Source of the DNA: Ferrovibrio sp041906005
Lineage (GTDB): Bacteria > Pseudomonadota > Alphaproteobacteria > Ferrovibrionales > Ferrovibrionaceae
Direction: 5' to 3'
Length of the DNA: 64,000 nt
Assembly: GCF_041906005.1 (NCBI RefSeq)
Contig: NZ_JAYRJY010000003.1
Span: 1 to 64,000 of the forward strand
Shown: positions 1-7,573 of the stretch, piece by piece
How the letters are laid out: each line of letters starts with the position of its first letter
How positions within the stretch are numbered: position 1 is the stretch's first letter
Position numbers and translations under genes: made by a program
The notes under the pieces: generated by a model
The model's database searches: none
Told to the model about the DNA's origin: nothing
The model's input: only the letters and a program-made list of their open reading frames with translations

Positions 1-228
1 GAAGAAGCGGATATAGCCGGCCGAAGGCGGAAAATCGCCGGTGATGACGTTGAACAAGGTGGTTTTGCCGGCCCCGTTGGAGCCCAGCACCGCGCGGCGC
101 TCGCCCGCACGCACCGTCATGGTGATGTCGGACAGGGCCGCAAGGGCACCGAAGCGGCGGCCGATGCCGAAGAGCTCCAGCGCATAAGCGCCGCTCTCTC
201 CCAGCAGATTGTCGGCAGGTTCCGCCAT
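1..228 (-). CDS. livG: ABC importer ATP-binding protein, LivG type (partial, N-terminus only)
   Basis: The first 76 codons of an ATPase whose remainder lies beyond base 1. A Walker A motif (GSNGAGKTT) sits about 50 residues in, followed by the LFNVITG stretch usual for LivG/LivF-type ATPases of branched-chain amino acid (HAAT) importers. It is the fifth gene of a minus-strand operon and starts 25 bases after the binding-protein stop, so it should energise the LivH/LivM pair encoded upstream. Family assignment is good. The substrate is unknown, because HAAT importers also carry amides, urea and aromatic acids. Confidence 0.85.
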   Translation of the reverse strand, partial: MAEPADNLLGESGAYALELFGIGRRFGALAALSDITMTVRAGERRAVLGSNGAGKTTLFNVITGDFPPSAGYIRFF

Positions 229-253
229 CTTCGATGCCCTCACCCGTCCAGTC

Positions 254-1492
254 TTACTTGCAGTCCGGGTTGTCGCGCGTGGCCGGGCCGATCTTGAGGA
301 ATTCCTCCTCCGGCTCGCCCAGCGTTTGATTGACGCCCTGCGCGATCTTGATGACCTTGTTGCGCAAGGTGCCGCCATCGTCGACCACTTCGGTAACGAA
401 GATGTCGGCCACGGCGTTGCGGTTATGGTCGAGCTTCACCGGACCCGTCGGCGTCTCGAAAGTGAGGCCGGCAAGGGCTTCGCGGAACTTCTTGCCGCCG
501 TCGGAAAGATCGCCACCGACCTTCTCCAGCGCCAGGATCGCCGCCTTGGCGTTGATGTAATAGGCATGGGCGAAGAGCGAGGGCGCCGGGAAGCCGTCCG
601 GGAACGCCTTCTTGTAATCCTCGGTGAACTTGGTCCAGCGCGGATCGTCCCAGGTATCGGCGGTGGGGCCGGCCGCGATGGTGCCGATCACGGCGTCGCG
701 GATCGAGCCCTTGGAGCCGAGCACCGTCTGGTCGACGGTGATCGAGCCGCCGATCAGCGGCGATTGCCCGCCCGATTGCTGGTATTGGGTGAGGAAGTTG
801 ATGGCGTCGGCCCCACCGAGGGCCACATAGATCGCGTCGACATCATCGGGGATCGAGGCAATGACCGAGGAGAAATCCTTGTTGCCGATGGGGACCCACA
901 ATTTGGTCGGCACCTTGCCGCCCGCCTTGCAGAAGGGCAGCATGAAGCCTTCGACCTGGCTGTAGGGGAAGGAATAATCCTCGGCCACCACGGCCACCGT
1001 CTTGTAGCCCTTTTCGGTGTAGGCATATTCGCCAAGGCCCGCCATCCACTGCACGCCGTCGGTCGAGAAGCGGAAAAAGTTCTCCGCCGGGCCGAACAGA
1101 GTGGTGTCCTGCGCCGCCGACGAGCCGTTGATGAAGGTGACGTTGGGCTGGGTCTTGGCGTAATCCTTGACCGCGATGCCTTCGGAACCGGAGAGCGGCC
1201 CGACCAGAACCTGCACGCCGCCCTGCTCGACGAGCTTGCGGGTGGCCTTCAAGGCGCTTTCCGGCGAGGCGTCGGACGAGCCGGTCTGCAGCTCGATTTT
1301 CTTCCCCGCGACGGTGTAGTTCACTTCCTGCAAGGCGAGCTTCAGCCCGCGCATGCCGTCTTCGCCGAGCACCGTGAAGGGGCCTTCGAGGGTCGCCAGG
1401 GCGCCCATCTTGATGACATCTTCGGCCTGGGCCTGGGGCATCAGGGCGGTGAGAGCCACCGCCGCCGCCAGGACATGTCTTCTGCTAAGCAT
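254..1492 (-). CDS. Liv/HAAT-type periplasmic substrate-binding protein
   Basis: A 412-residue periplasmic binding protein of the leucine/amide-binding (PBP type I) family. I start it at 1492, not at the longer open frame from 1591, because GGAGG lies 7 bases upstream and the protein then opens with a signal peptide (LSRRHVLAAAVALTALMPQAQA, cleaved near residue 23). The mature part begins IKMGALATLEGPF, the usual ligand-lobe opening, with SGSEG and FINGSSAAQD segments that typically line the cleft. It lies between livM and the ATPase gene. Ligand unknown; the amidohydrolase heading the operon suggests an amide, lactam or cyclic compound (inference). Confidence 0.87.
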   Translation of the reverse strand: MLSRRHVLAAAVALTALMPQAQAEDVIKMGALATLEGPFTVLGEDGMRGLKLALQEVNYTVAGKKIELQTGSSDASPESALKATRKLVEQGGVQVLVGPLSGSEGIAVKDYAKTQPNVTFINGSSAAQDTTLFGPAENFFRFSTDGVQWMAGLGEYAYTEKGYKTVAVVAEDYSFPYSQVEGFMLPFCKAGGKVPTKLWVPIGNKDFSSVIASIPDDVDAIYVALGGADAINFLTQYQQSGGQSPLIGGSITVDQTVLGSKGSIRDAVIGTIAAGPTADTWDDPRWTKFTEDYKKAFPDGFPAPSLFAHAYYINAKAAILALEKVGGDLSDGGKKFREALAGLTFETPTGPVKLDHNRNAVADIFVTEVVDDGGTLRNKVIKIAQGVNQTLGEPEEEFLKIGPATRDNPDCK

Positions 1493-1541
1493 CGCGTTTC
1501 CTCCAGTTGGTTTGTTTTTCATGTCTTTTGTCCCCCCAGCT

Positions 1542-2588
1542 TCAGTTCCCTTGGCTGCGCCGGGAGGATGGACGCAGCGATCTGTTGACATCGACAGCCT
1601 TGAGCCTTTCCCACAGGCCCAGGATGCCGTCGGGTGAGAAGAAGATGACCGCCAGGAAAACGAGGCCGATCACCGTGTTGAACCGTTCCGGATTGAGAAG
1701 GTCGATGGCGAAGTTCTGCAGCAGCACGAAAAGCAGCGCACCGAGATAGGGGCCGATCGGCCGGCGGATGCCGCCTACGACGGCGATGACCAGCACATTG
1801 ACGGCGGCATTGACGTCGAGTGTGCCGGGTGTGATCTGGCCGTTGAACCAGACCAGCAGCACGCCGGAGGTGGCGGCGATGATCCCGGCCAGGAAGAAGG
1901 CGAAGATGCGGTGCGCCGCGACATCGAAACCGATGGCGCGCACGCGGCGCGGATTGTCGCGGATAGCCTGCAGGCTGAGTCCAAAGGTCGAGCGGTGCGC
2001 ATACATGACGGCGGTGTAGTAGAAGGCGGCGACGGCCAGCGACAGGTAATAGAAGGGCATGGGATCGCGCCAGTTGATGCCCCAGAATTCCGGCGCCGGA
2101 ATTCCGTGGAAACCGTTGAAGCCGTTGAACAGGGCATAGTTCTGGCGCGCGAAATAGAAGAAGGCCGTGGCGATGGCCAGCGTGATCATGATCATGTAGA
2201 TGCCGGCGGTGCGCACGGCCAGCGCACCGATCAGCGTGCTGGCCAAGGCACCCATGGCAATGGCGATGGGGGCCGCCAGCCACCAGGGCCAGCCCAGGCC
2301 CATGACACCGGACGAATTGATGCCGAAGATGGCAAAGGTGTAGCCGGCGATGCCGGCCACGGTCATCTGGCTGAGGCTGACCATGCCCCCGTAACCGGCC
2401 AGCACCATCAGGGAGAGGGCGATGGTGCCCATGATGAGCGTGTAGGCGCCGACCTGGAAGGTGAAGAAGGGCGAGGCAACGAAGGGATAGAGCAGCAAGG
2501 CGATGCCAAGGAGGACATGACCCGCATCGAGCCGGAAACGCGCGGTCGGCGCGGCACCGGGGCCGGCAATCGCATCAAGAATGCTCAT
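1542..2588 (-). CDS. livM: Liv-type ABC importer permease LivM
   Basis: A 348-residue inner-membrane permease of the LivM family, with about nine hydrophobic segments and the family signatures GYGGMVSLSQMTVAGIAGY near residues 70-90 and QAIRDNPRRVRAIG near residue 210. The open frame extends upstream to 2984, but that part is a shadow of livH. The start at 2588 is chosen because it overlaps the end of a tiny frame (ATGA) and is preceded by GAGGAAT. That ribosome-binding region is present three times in a tandem repeat (2589-2642). It pairs with LivH to form the channel. Confidence 0.88.
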   Translation of the reverse strand: MSILDAIAGPGAAPTARFRLDAGHVLLGIALLLYPFVASPFFTFQVGAYTLIMGTIALSLMVLAGYGGMVSLSQMTVAGIAGYTFAIFGINSSGVMGLGWPWWLAAPIAIAMGALASTLIGALAVRTAGIYMIMITLAIATAFFYFARQNYALFNGFNGFHGIPAPEFWGINWRDPMPFYYLSLAVAAFYYTAVMYAHRSTFGLSLQAIRDNPRRVRAIGFDVAAHRIFAFFLAGIIAATSGVLLVWFNGQITPGTLDVNAAVNVLVIAVVGGIRRPIGPYLGALLFVLLQNFAIDLLNPERFNTVIGLVFLAVIFFSPDGILGLWERLKAVDVNRSLRPSSRRSQGN

Positions 2589-2642
2589 GCCAGATTCCTC
2601 ATGCGGGCCAGATTCCTCATGCCGGCCAGATTCCTCATGCCG
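2589..2642 (-). repeat. Three 18-bp tandem repeats between livH and livM, each with a ribosome-binding site
   Basis: Three head-to-tail 18-base units (2589-2606, 2607-2624, 2625-2642) differing at one base. On the minus strand each unit reads GCATGAGGAATCTGGCCG, so each carries an ATG and a GAGG Shine-Dalgarno core. The livH stop (2635-2637) lies in the outermost unit and livM starts immediately after the innermost. The repeat also creates a 17-codon frame (MRNLA repeated) whose TGA overlaps the livM ATG. The unit length is a multiple of three, so copy-number change keeps this frame. Confidence 0.9.
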
Positions 2643-3633
2643 GCCGCCCCATGATGCCTTGCGGCCGCACGGCCAGCACCAGCACCATGATGACGAAGGT
2701 GAGCACGACGCCATAGGTCGGGAAATAGGCAAGGCCGATCTGTTCGGCCAATCCGATGATGAGGGCACCGATGGCCGCCCCCGTGATCGAGCCCATGCCG
2801 CCGACGATGACCACCACCAGAGAAGCCAGCAGATAGCGCACGTCTTCACCGGGGGCGATGGAAAGGGCCGTGCCGCCGACAACACCGGCAAAACCGGCAA
2901 GCCCCGCCCCGATCGCAAAGACGATGGCGAAGACCATGTGGACATTAACGCCATTGGCCGCGAGCATGGCGCGGTCATCGACACCGGCGCGGATCATCAT
3001 GCCGATGCGCGTGCGGTTGAGCAGCAGCCACAGCGCAATGCCGATGGCCACCGCCGCCGCCAGCACGACCAGCCGATAGAGCGGATACATCATGACGACC
3101 GAGGTGCCGTTCGACTTGACGGCGGTCACGATCGGCGTTGCCACGGCGCCGTCGATCCAGGCGGGAATAGTGAACTGGTAGGTGTTGCCGGACCAGAACG
3201 CCAGCATCAGATCGGCCCCGACAATGGAGATGCCGATCGTCACCAGCGTCTGCCGGAGGTCGTCACCTTCCATGCGGCGGAAGACAAAGACCTGCATGAG
3301 CACGCCGGCTATGGCAGCCCCCAGGAAGCCGGCGGCGACGCCCAGGAGCCACGACCCCGACCAATCGGCCACGTCATAGCCGATATAGGCGCCAAAAAGA
3401 TAAAGCGAGCCGTGCGCCAGATTGACGTTGCGCATCAACCCGAAGACGAGAGTGAAGCCGCTTGCTACCAGAAAATAGAGGCCGGCCACGGTAACACCGT
3501 TGAAGATGGTGTTGACCAACACCTTCTTCGGCCCGATGAGCGCCACCAGCCATGCCGGCCACAGCGCCAGGAACAGCCACAGGACCAGGGCTGCCAGCAC
3601 GACATAGAGAACGATGGCGACGGGATGCTTCAC
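2635..3633 (-). CDS. livH: Liv-type ABC importer permease LivH
   Basis: A 332-residue LivH-family inner-membrane permease. The family motif FGLMRNVNLAHGSLYLFGAY is near residues 65-85, and a late segment APGEDVRYLLASLVVVIVGG matches the conserved cytoplasmic loop region. The start is a GTG with GAGG 10 bases upstream, 10 bases after the amidohydrolase stop. An N-terminal hydrophobic helix precedes the core, making it slightly longer than the usual roughly 290 residues. It forms the transmembrane heterodimer with LivM. Confidence 0.88.
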   Translation of the reverse strand: MKHPVAIVLYVVLAALVLWLFLALWPAWLVALIGPKKVLVNTIFNGVTVAGLYFLVASGFTLVFGLMRNVNLAHGSLYLFGAYIGYDVADWSGSWLLGVAAGFLGAAIAGVLMQVFVFRRMEGDDLRQTLVTIGISIVGADLMLAFWSGNTYQFTIPAWIDGAVATPIVTAVKSNGTSVVMMYPLYRLVVLAAAVAIGIALWLLLNRTRIGMMIRAGVDDRAMLAANGVNVHMVFAIVFAIGAGLAGFAGVVGGTALSIAPGEDVRYLLASLVVVIVGGMGSITGAAIGALIIGLAEQIGLAYFPTYGVVLTFVIMVLVLAVRPQGIMGRPA

Positions 3634-3643
3634 GAAGGACGCC

Positions 3644-4993
3644 TCAGGCCGTCAAGCGCCGACGCTGTTCCTGCGTCTGCGGCCGCTTGTGGAACTTGCC
3701 GTCCTTCATGATGGCAAGCAGCCGGTCCTTGTCCTGCAGCACGCGGACATTGGCGGCCGGATCGCCATCGACCAGCAGCAGATCGGCCAGATAGCCTTCG
3801 CGGATCTGCCCCAATTCGTGGCCCATGCCCATGATCTCGCCGCCATAGCGGGTGCCGGCGATGATGGCTTCCATCGGCGAGAAGCCCAGCATGTCGACGA
3901 AATATTCGAGGTCCTTGGCGTTGGTGCCTTGCGGCGTCCAGGCAAAGCCGTAATCGCCGCCGATGAGGACGCGGATGCCGCGGCGATGCATCTTCTTCAT
4001 CGTGTCGATCGCGCGCTCAAGCTCCCGTTCATAGAGCATGGAGATTTCCGAACCCGGCTTGATGCCATATTCGCCGGCATTCCTGGCCGTGCCGATGAGC
4101 CAGGCGATTCCAGGTGCCACGAAATGCTTGTCCCTGGCCGCTTCCAGCATGTCGAGCGTCTGCTCGTCGCAGAAGGAGGCGTGATAGATGATCTGGATGC
4201 CGTGGCGGATGCATTGCTGCACCGATTTCGACGAGCGCGCATGCGCCGAGAGCCATTTGTTGCGGGCGCGCGCTTCCTGCGCCGCCATCGCCACCTCTTC
4301 TTCCGACATCGGCGTTTCCTCGGCGCCCATGCCGGTGATCTCCTCGCCGGAGAGGTTGAGCTTGATGGTATCGACGCCGTATTTGATCAGCATGCGGACG
4401 GTGGCGCGCACCTCTTCCGGCCCGGAGATCACCATGCCGAGATTGAGGCCCGGATGCGGCATGTGCGGCAAGGTGAAGTCGCCAAGACCGCCGACCGTGG
4501 TGATTTCAGGGCCGGATGCCGTGTAGCGCGGACCGGGAATTCGCCCGGCATTGATGAAGTCGCGCACCGCGACGTCCAGGCGCGGCTTGGCCGCAGCGGC
4601 GCCGCGCCCGGCGGTGAAGCCGGCATCGAGCACCACCTTGGCCATTTCAGCGGTGACGAGCGTATGCTCCTCTACCGGCATTTTCTGAATGGGATCAATG
4701 CCCGGCGCATTGTTCCAGGAAAGATGGAGATGTGCGTCGATGAGACCCGGCATCAAAGTGGCGCCCATGCCGTCGATGGTGGTGCTACCGCCGCCGATCG
4801 TGCCGCCGGCGCTGCTGCCGAAGCGCGAGCTGCCCTTCGTCACCTGCTTGATGCGGTTGCCTTGCACCAGCACTTCGCCGGTATAGGGATAGTCACCCGA
4901 CCCGTCGAGGATGCGCACATTCGTGAAAAGAACGGAGTCAGAGTCCCGCCCGTTCGATCCCCAGCGATTGCTGGAGCTGCCATTGTCCGCCAT
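3644..4993 (-). CDS. Metal-dependent amidohydrolase, imidazolonepropionase-like
   Basis: A 449-residue amidohydrolase-superfamily enzyme. Metal ligands visible are HxH in GLIDAHLHLSW (H88, H90), histidines in LSAHAR and IIYHASF, and a late aspartate in LIGGDYGFAW. The N-terminal small beta domain begins LFTNVRILDGSG, and the C-terminus (ADLLLVDGDP) closes it, as in the DAEP/imidazolonepropionase-like prolidase group. The start is 4993 (ATG after GGGAGG) rather than the in-frame TTG at 4996. A Gly/Ser-rich insert (residues 55-71) is unusual. It heads the Liv importer operon, so it probably hydrolyses the imported compound (inference). Substrate unknown. Confidence 0.82.
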   Translation of the reverse strand: MADNGSSSNRWGSNGRDSDSVLFTNVRILDGSGDYPYTGEVLVQGNRIKQVTKGSSRFGSSAGGTIGGGSTTIDGMGATLMPGLIDAHLHLSWNNAPGIDPIQKMPVEEHTLVTAEMAKVVLDAGFTAGRGAAAAKPRLDVAVRDFINAGRIPGPRYTASGPEITTVGGLGDFTLPHMPHPGLNLGMVISGPEEVRATVRMLIKYGVDTIKLNLSGEEITGMGAEETPMSEEEVAMAAQEARARNKWLSAHARSSKSVQQCIRHGIQIIYHASFCDEQTLDMLEAARDKHFVAPGIAWLIGTARNAGEYGIKPGSEISMLYERELERAIDTMKKMHRRGIRVLIGGDYGFAWTPQGTNAKDLEYFVDMLGFSPMEAIIAGTRYGGEIMGMGHELGQIREGYLADLLLVDGDPAANVRVLQDKDRLLAIMKDGKFHKRPQTQEQRRRLTA

Positions 4994-5103
4994 CAAGCCC
5001 TCCCAGACTTTCGTTGTCGCCCCTCGTGGCTCTCGGCGCTGTGGCGCCGGATGCTCTTCTCTAAGGGATCAACTGCAAGCACTTAAGTTAAGCACATCTC
5101 CCG

Positions 5104-5877
5104 TCAGACGCGCCTCAGGAAATTAGCAATCTTTTCGCTGCATTCAGCGGGTTTCTCGACTGTGGCCCAGTGGCCACAACGGTCGAGCAGATGCATGCTG
5201 GCCCCCGCAACACGGTCGCCGATGAGTTGCGCCATGCTGGGCGGCGCTACCACGTCGGAATCGCCGGTCACCAGCAAAGTCGGCGCCTTGATGCGTTTGT
5301 GATCGACTGCCTGAAATTTAGACAGCGCCTCGCAATGCTTGGCATAGCCCAGCGGGTCCTGGCGCATGATGGTCTCGCGCACGAAGGCAATGGCGGCCGG
5401 CCGGGTTGCTTTCGTTTCCGCCGAGACTGTGGCGTTAATGATCTGCTCGGCAATCGGCTCCATCCCCTGCTCGCGTGCCAGCCACGCCCGCGCCATCAGC
5501 CCGGTGCGGGCGGCCTCCGGCGGTTCCACCAGGGCGCCGAAGAGGGACAGCGACTGCACGCAGGCGCCATGTTCGACCGCAATCTGCTGGCAGATCAGCG
5601 TACCCATGGAATGGCCGACGAAATGCGCCTTTTCGACACCCAGCGTTTTCGCCGCCGAAAGCACCGCGTTGGTGAATTTCTCAATACTGAGATCGTCATG
5701 CGGCACACGCGACCGGCCGGCACCTGGCAGATCGACCCGGATGACGCGAAAGCCGGCCAGCGCATTCATCAGGGGCTGGAAGGTGTTGCTGGTGCCGCCA
5801 AGCCCGTGGATCATCACCACGGGGAAACCCTCGCCGGCCACCTCCGCCGTGATCTGGCCGAGATCGACGCTGCTCAT
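5104..5877 (-). CDS. Alpha/beta-hydrolase fold hydrolase
   Basis: A 257-residue alpha/beta hydrolase with the oxyanion motif HGLGGTSNTF near residue 24, the nucleophile elbow GHSMG near residue 95, an acid in VTGDSDVVAPP and the catalytic histidine in CGHWATVEKP. No signal peptide, so cytoplasmic. It starts inside the stop of the FAH-family gene (ATGA overlap at 5874-5877), so the two are translationally coupled. The 3-oxoadipate enol-lactonase/C-C hydrolase group is the nearest pattern. With an FAH-family partner, a ring-cleavage or lactone step is plausible but not shown. Confidence 0.82.
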   Translation of the reverse strand: MSSVDLGQITAEVAGEGFPVVMIHGLGGTSNTFQPLMNALAGFRVIRVDLPGAGRSRVPHDDLSIEKFTNAVLSAAKTLGVEKAHFVGHSMGTLICQQIAVEHGACVQSLSLFGALVEPPEAARTGLMARAWLAREQGMEPIAEQIINATVSAETKATRPAAIAFVRETIMRQDPLGYAKHCEALSKFQAVDHKRIKAPTLLVTGDSDVVAPPSMAQLIGDRVAGASMHLLDRCGHWATVEKPAECSEKIANFLRRV

Positions 5878-6746
5878 GCGGCAATATCCTCGAAACGGTT
5901 CTCGAGCGCGCCGATTCCATCGATTTCAACCCGGACGACGTCGCCGGATTTCAGGTAACGCGGCGGGTTGAAGCCGATACCGACACCGGCCGGCGTGCCG
6001 GTGGCGATGATATCGCCCGGTTTCAGGCTCAAGCCGGCGGAAATGGTGGCGATCAGGGTCGGCACGTCGAAGATCAGCAGGCCGGTATTGGAATTCTGCC
6101 GCAGATCCCCGTTGACGAAGCAGCGAATGGCCGTATTGCCGATGTCGATCTCGTCCTTGGTCACGGCCCAGGGACCCATCGGGCAGAAGGTGTCCTGCGA
6201 CTTGCCCACCAGCCACTGGCTGTAGCGTCCCTGGAGATCGCGCGCCGTCACATCGTTGACGATGGTATAGCCCCAGACATGGTCGAGCGCCTTTTCCTTG
6301 GAGATCCCGCGCCCGCCTTTGCCGATGATGACGGCCAGTTCCGCCTCGTAGTCGATGGCGGTCGAAACCTTGGCATCGATCAGCACTTTGGCCTGGTTCG
6401 GAATGACCGTCTCCGGCACCTTGGAGAAGATTATCGGTTCCTTCGGCACGGCGCCGGCCGCAGCACTGGAATCGAAGCCGCTCTTGGCGAATTCGTGGGC
6501 ATGTTCGTGATAATTCTTGCCGACGCAGAAGATGTTGCGGCGCGGGCGCGGCATGGGCGCTTCCAATGCGACCCGGTCGAGGGCGATCGGCGACAGGGTT
6601 GCCGGGACCGAGCCGCGTTCGATGAGCGCCAGGATGCCTTCGCGCGCGGCATCGACCGGCAGATCGAACGGCCGGACTTCGCCGGCGGCCAGATCGACCA
6701 GACCGACGCGGCGTTCACCGCCCACGGAGAATGTGGCAATGCGCAT
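5874..6746 (-). CDS. Fumarylacetoacetate hydrolase-family enzyme
   Basis: A 290-residue FAH-superfamily protein. It has the entry motif CVGKNYHEHA, the metal-binding acids in IDYEAELAVIIG and the loop YTIVNDVTARDLQ, ending with the TGTPAGVGIG loop. This is the layout of 2-hydroxyhepta-2,4-diene-1,7-dioate isomerases, acylpyruvases and 2,4-diketo-3-deoxy sugar-acid hydrolases. I start at 6746, because GGGGAGG sits 5 bases upstream, rather than at 6776. It is first in a two-gene operon with the alpha/beta hydrolase and divergent from a GntR regulator that probably controls it. Confidence 0.85.
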   Translation of the reverse strand: MRIATFSVGGERRVGLVDLAAGEVRPFDLPVDAAREGILALIERGSVPATLSPIALDRVALEAPMPRPRRNIFCVGKNYHEHAHEFAKSGFDSSAAAGAVPKEPIIFSKVPETVIPNQAKVLIDAKVSTAIDYEAELAVIIGKGGRGISKEKALDHVWGYTIVNDVTARDLQGRYSQWLVGKSQDTFCPMGPWAVTKDEIDIGNTAIRCFVNGDLRQNSNTGLLIFDVPTLIATISAGLSLKPGDIIATGTPAGVGIGFNPPRYLKSGDVVRVEIDGIGALENRFEDIAA

Positions 6747-6767
6747 GAATTCCTCCCCGGAACCTAT

Positions 6768-6889
6768 TTGAGCCATTCGGCGTCTGATTGGTTCAAGTTA
6801 AGAGCTTTTAGGCGCCACTGGCAAGACCAATTCGCATTTTCCGTGGACGAGTGGCCTGAATCATGCTAATTGGCTCAACATTGGATCAA
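6768..6889. promoter_or_regulatory. Candidate GntR operators TTGGNTCAA in the divergent FAH/gntR region
   Basis: Four copies of a half site lie between the divergent genes: TTGAGCCA (6768-6775, inverted), TTGGTTCAA (6788-6796), TTGGCTCAA (6870-6878) and TTGGATCAA (6881-6889). The last two are direct repeats one helical turn apart (11 bp) just before the regulator start. The first two form an inverted pair in front of the FAH gene. That layout suits autoregulation and control of the hydrolase operon by the adjacent GntR protein (inference). Confidence 0.55.
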
Positions 6890-6901
6890 ACGAGCAAGAC
6901 C

Positions 6902-7573
6902 ATGCCGAAACCGATTGCCGCCGATATTGCCCGCAGCTTGCAGCAGCGCATCGACGCCGGCGAATGGGCCGATGGGCGCCAGGTACCGCCGGAGCGCGAC
7001 CTCGCCGCCGATTTCGGCGTAGCCCGGAACACGATCCGCCGCGCAATGGACATGCTGCGCGATCAGGGAACGATTTCGCGCCATGTCGGGCGCGGCACCT
7101 TCGTCGCCAACGGCGCCAAGCATTCCCTGAGCGAGATCGTTGCCGGCATGGAAGGGGCGAGCCCCGCCGACATGATGGAACTGCGCCTGCTGCTGGAACC
7201 CTTGTCGTCGGCCAATGCCGCGATCAATGCCAGCGCGGCACAACTCGCCGGCATCGAGGAAGCGCACCGCGAGGCCAATGCCGCCACCGACATCATGACG
7301 TTCGAGCAGTGGGATTCAGCCCTGCACCACCGCATCTTTGCCTGCTCACGCAACGAATTGCTGCGCGGCATCTATGATCTCCTCCATGTCCTGCGCAATC
7401 AATCGCCCTGGTTCGACATGAAGAAGCGCTCCTTTTCGGAGGAGCGGCGGCAGAATTACTGCCAGCAGCACGACGCGATCGTGACGGCGATCCTCAACCG
7501 CGATCCGGAAGCGGCGCGCGCGGCGACGCTGGCGCATCTGAAGACGGTCGAGGCCAACCTGCTGGGGCGTTAG
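6902..7573 (+). CDS. GntR-family (FadR-type) transcriptional regulator
   Basis: A 223-residue regulator with an N-terminal winged helix (residues 5-70, including PPERDLAADFGVARNTIRRA and the wing RHVGRGTFVA) and an all-helical FCD ligand/dimer domain (residues 80-220, with ELRLLLEP). I start at the ATG at 6902. The alternative at 6863 adds 13 residues that overlap the candidate operators. Divergent from the FAH/hydrolase pair and convergent with the AraC gene, whose stop codon it overlaps by three bases. Likely a repressor responding to the substrate or product of the hydrolase pathway. Confidence 0.85.
   Translation: MPKPIAADIARSLQQRIDAGEWADGRQVPPERDLAADFGVARNTIRRAMDMLRDQGTISRHVGRGTFVANGAKHSLSEIVAGMEGASPADMMELRLLLEPLSSANAAINASAAQLAGIEEAHREANAATDIMTFEQWDSALHHRIFACSRNELLRGIYDLLHVLRNQSPWFDMKKRSFSEERRQNYCQQHDAIVTAILNRDPEAARAATLAHLKTVEANLLGR

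Noticed and set aside
209..1588. Long plus-strand open frame (459 codons) over the binding-protein gene
   Set aside because: Low-complexity, Arg/Gly/His-rich translation without family features; antisense shadow of a clear binding protein in GC-rich DNA.
3614..5086. 490-codon plus-strand open frame opposite the amidohydrolase
   Set aside because: Shadow; the minus-strand frame carries metal-binding motifs and a Shine-Dalgarno sequence.
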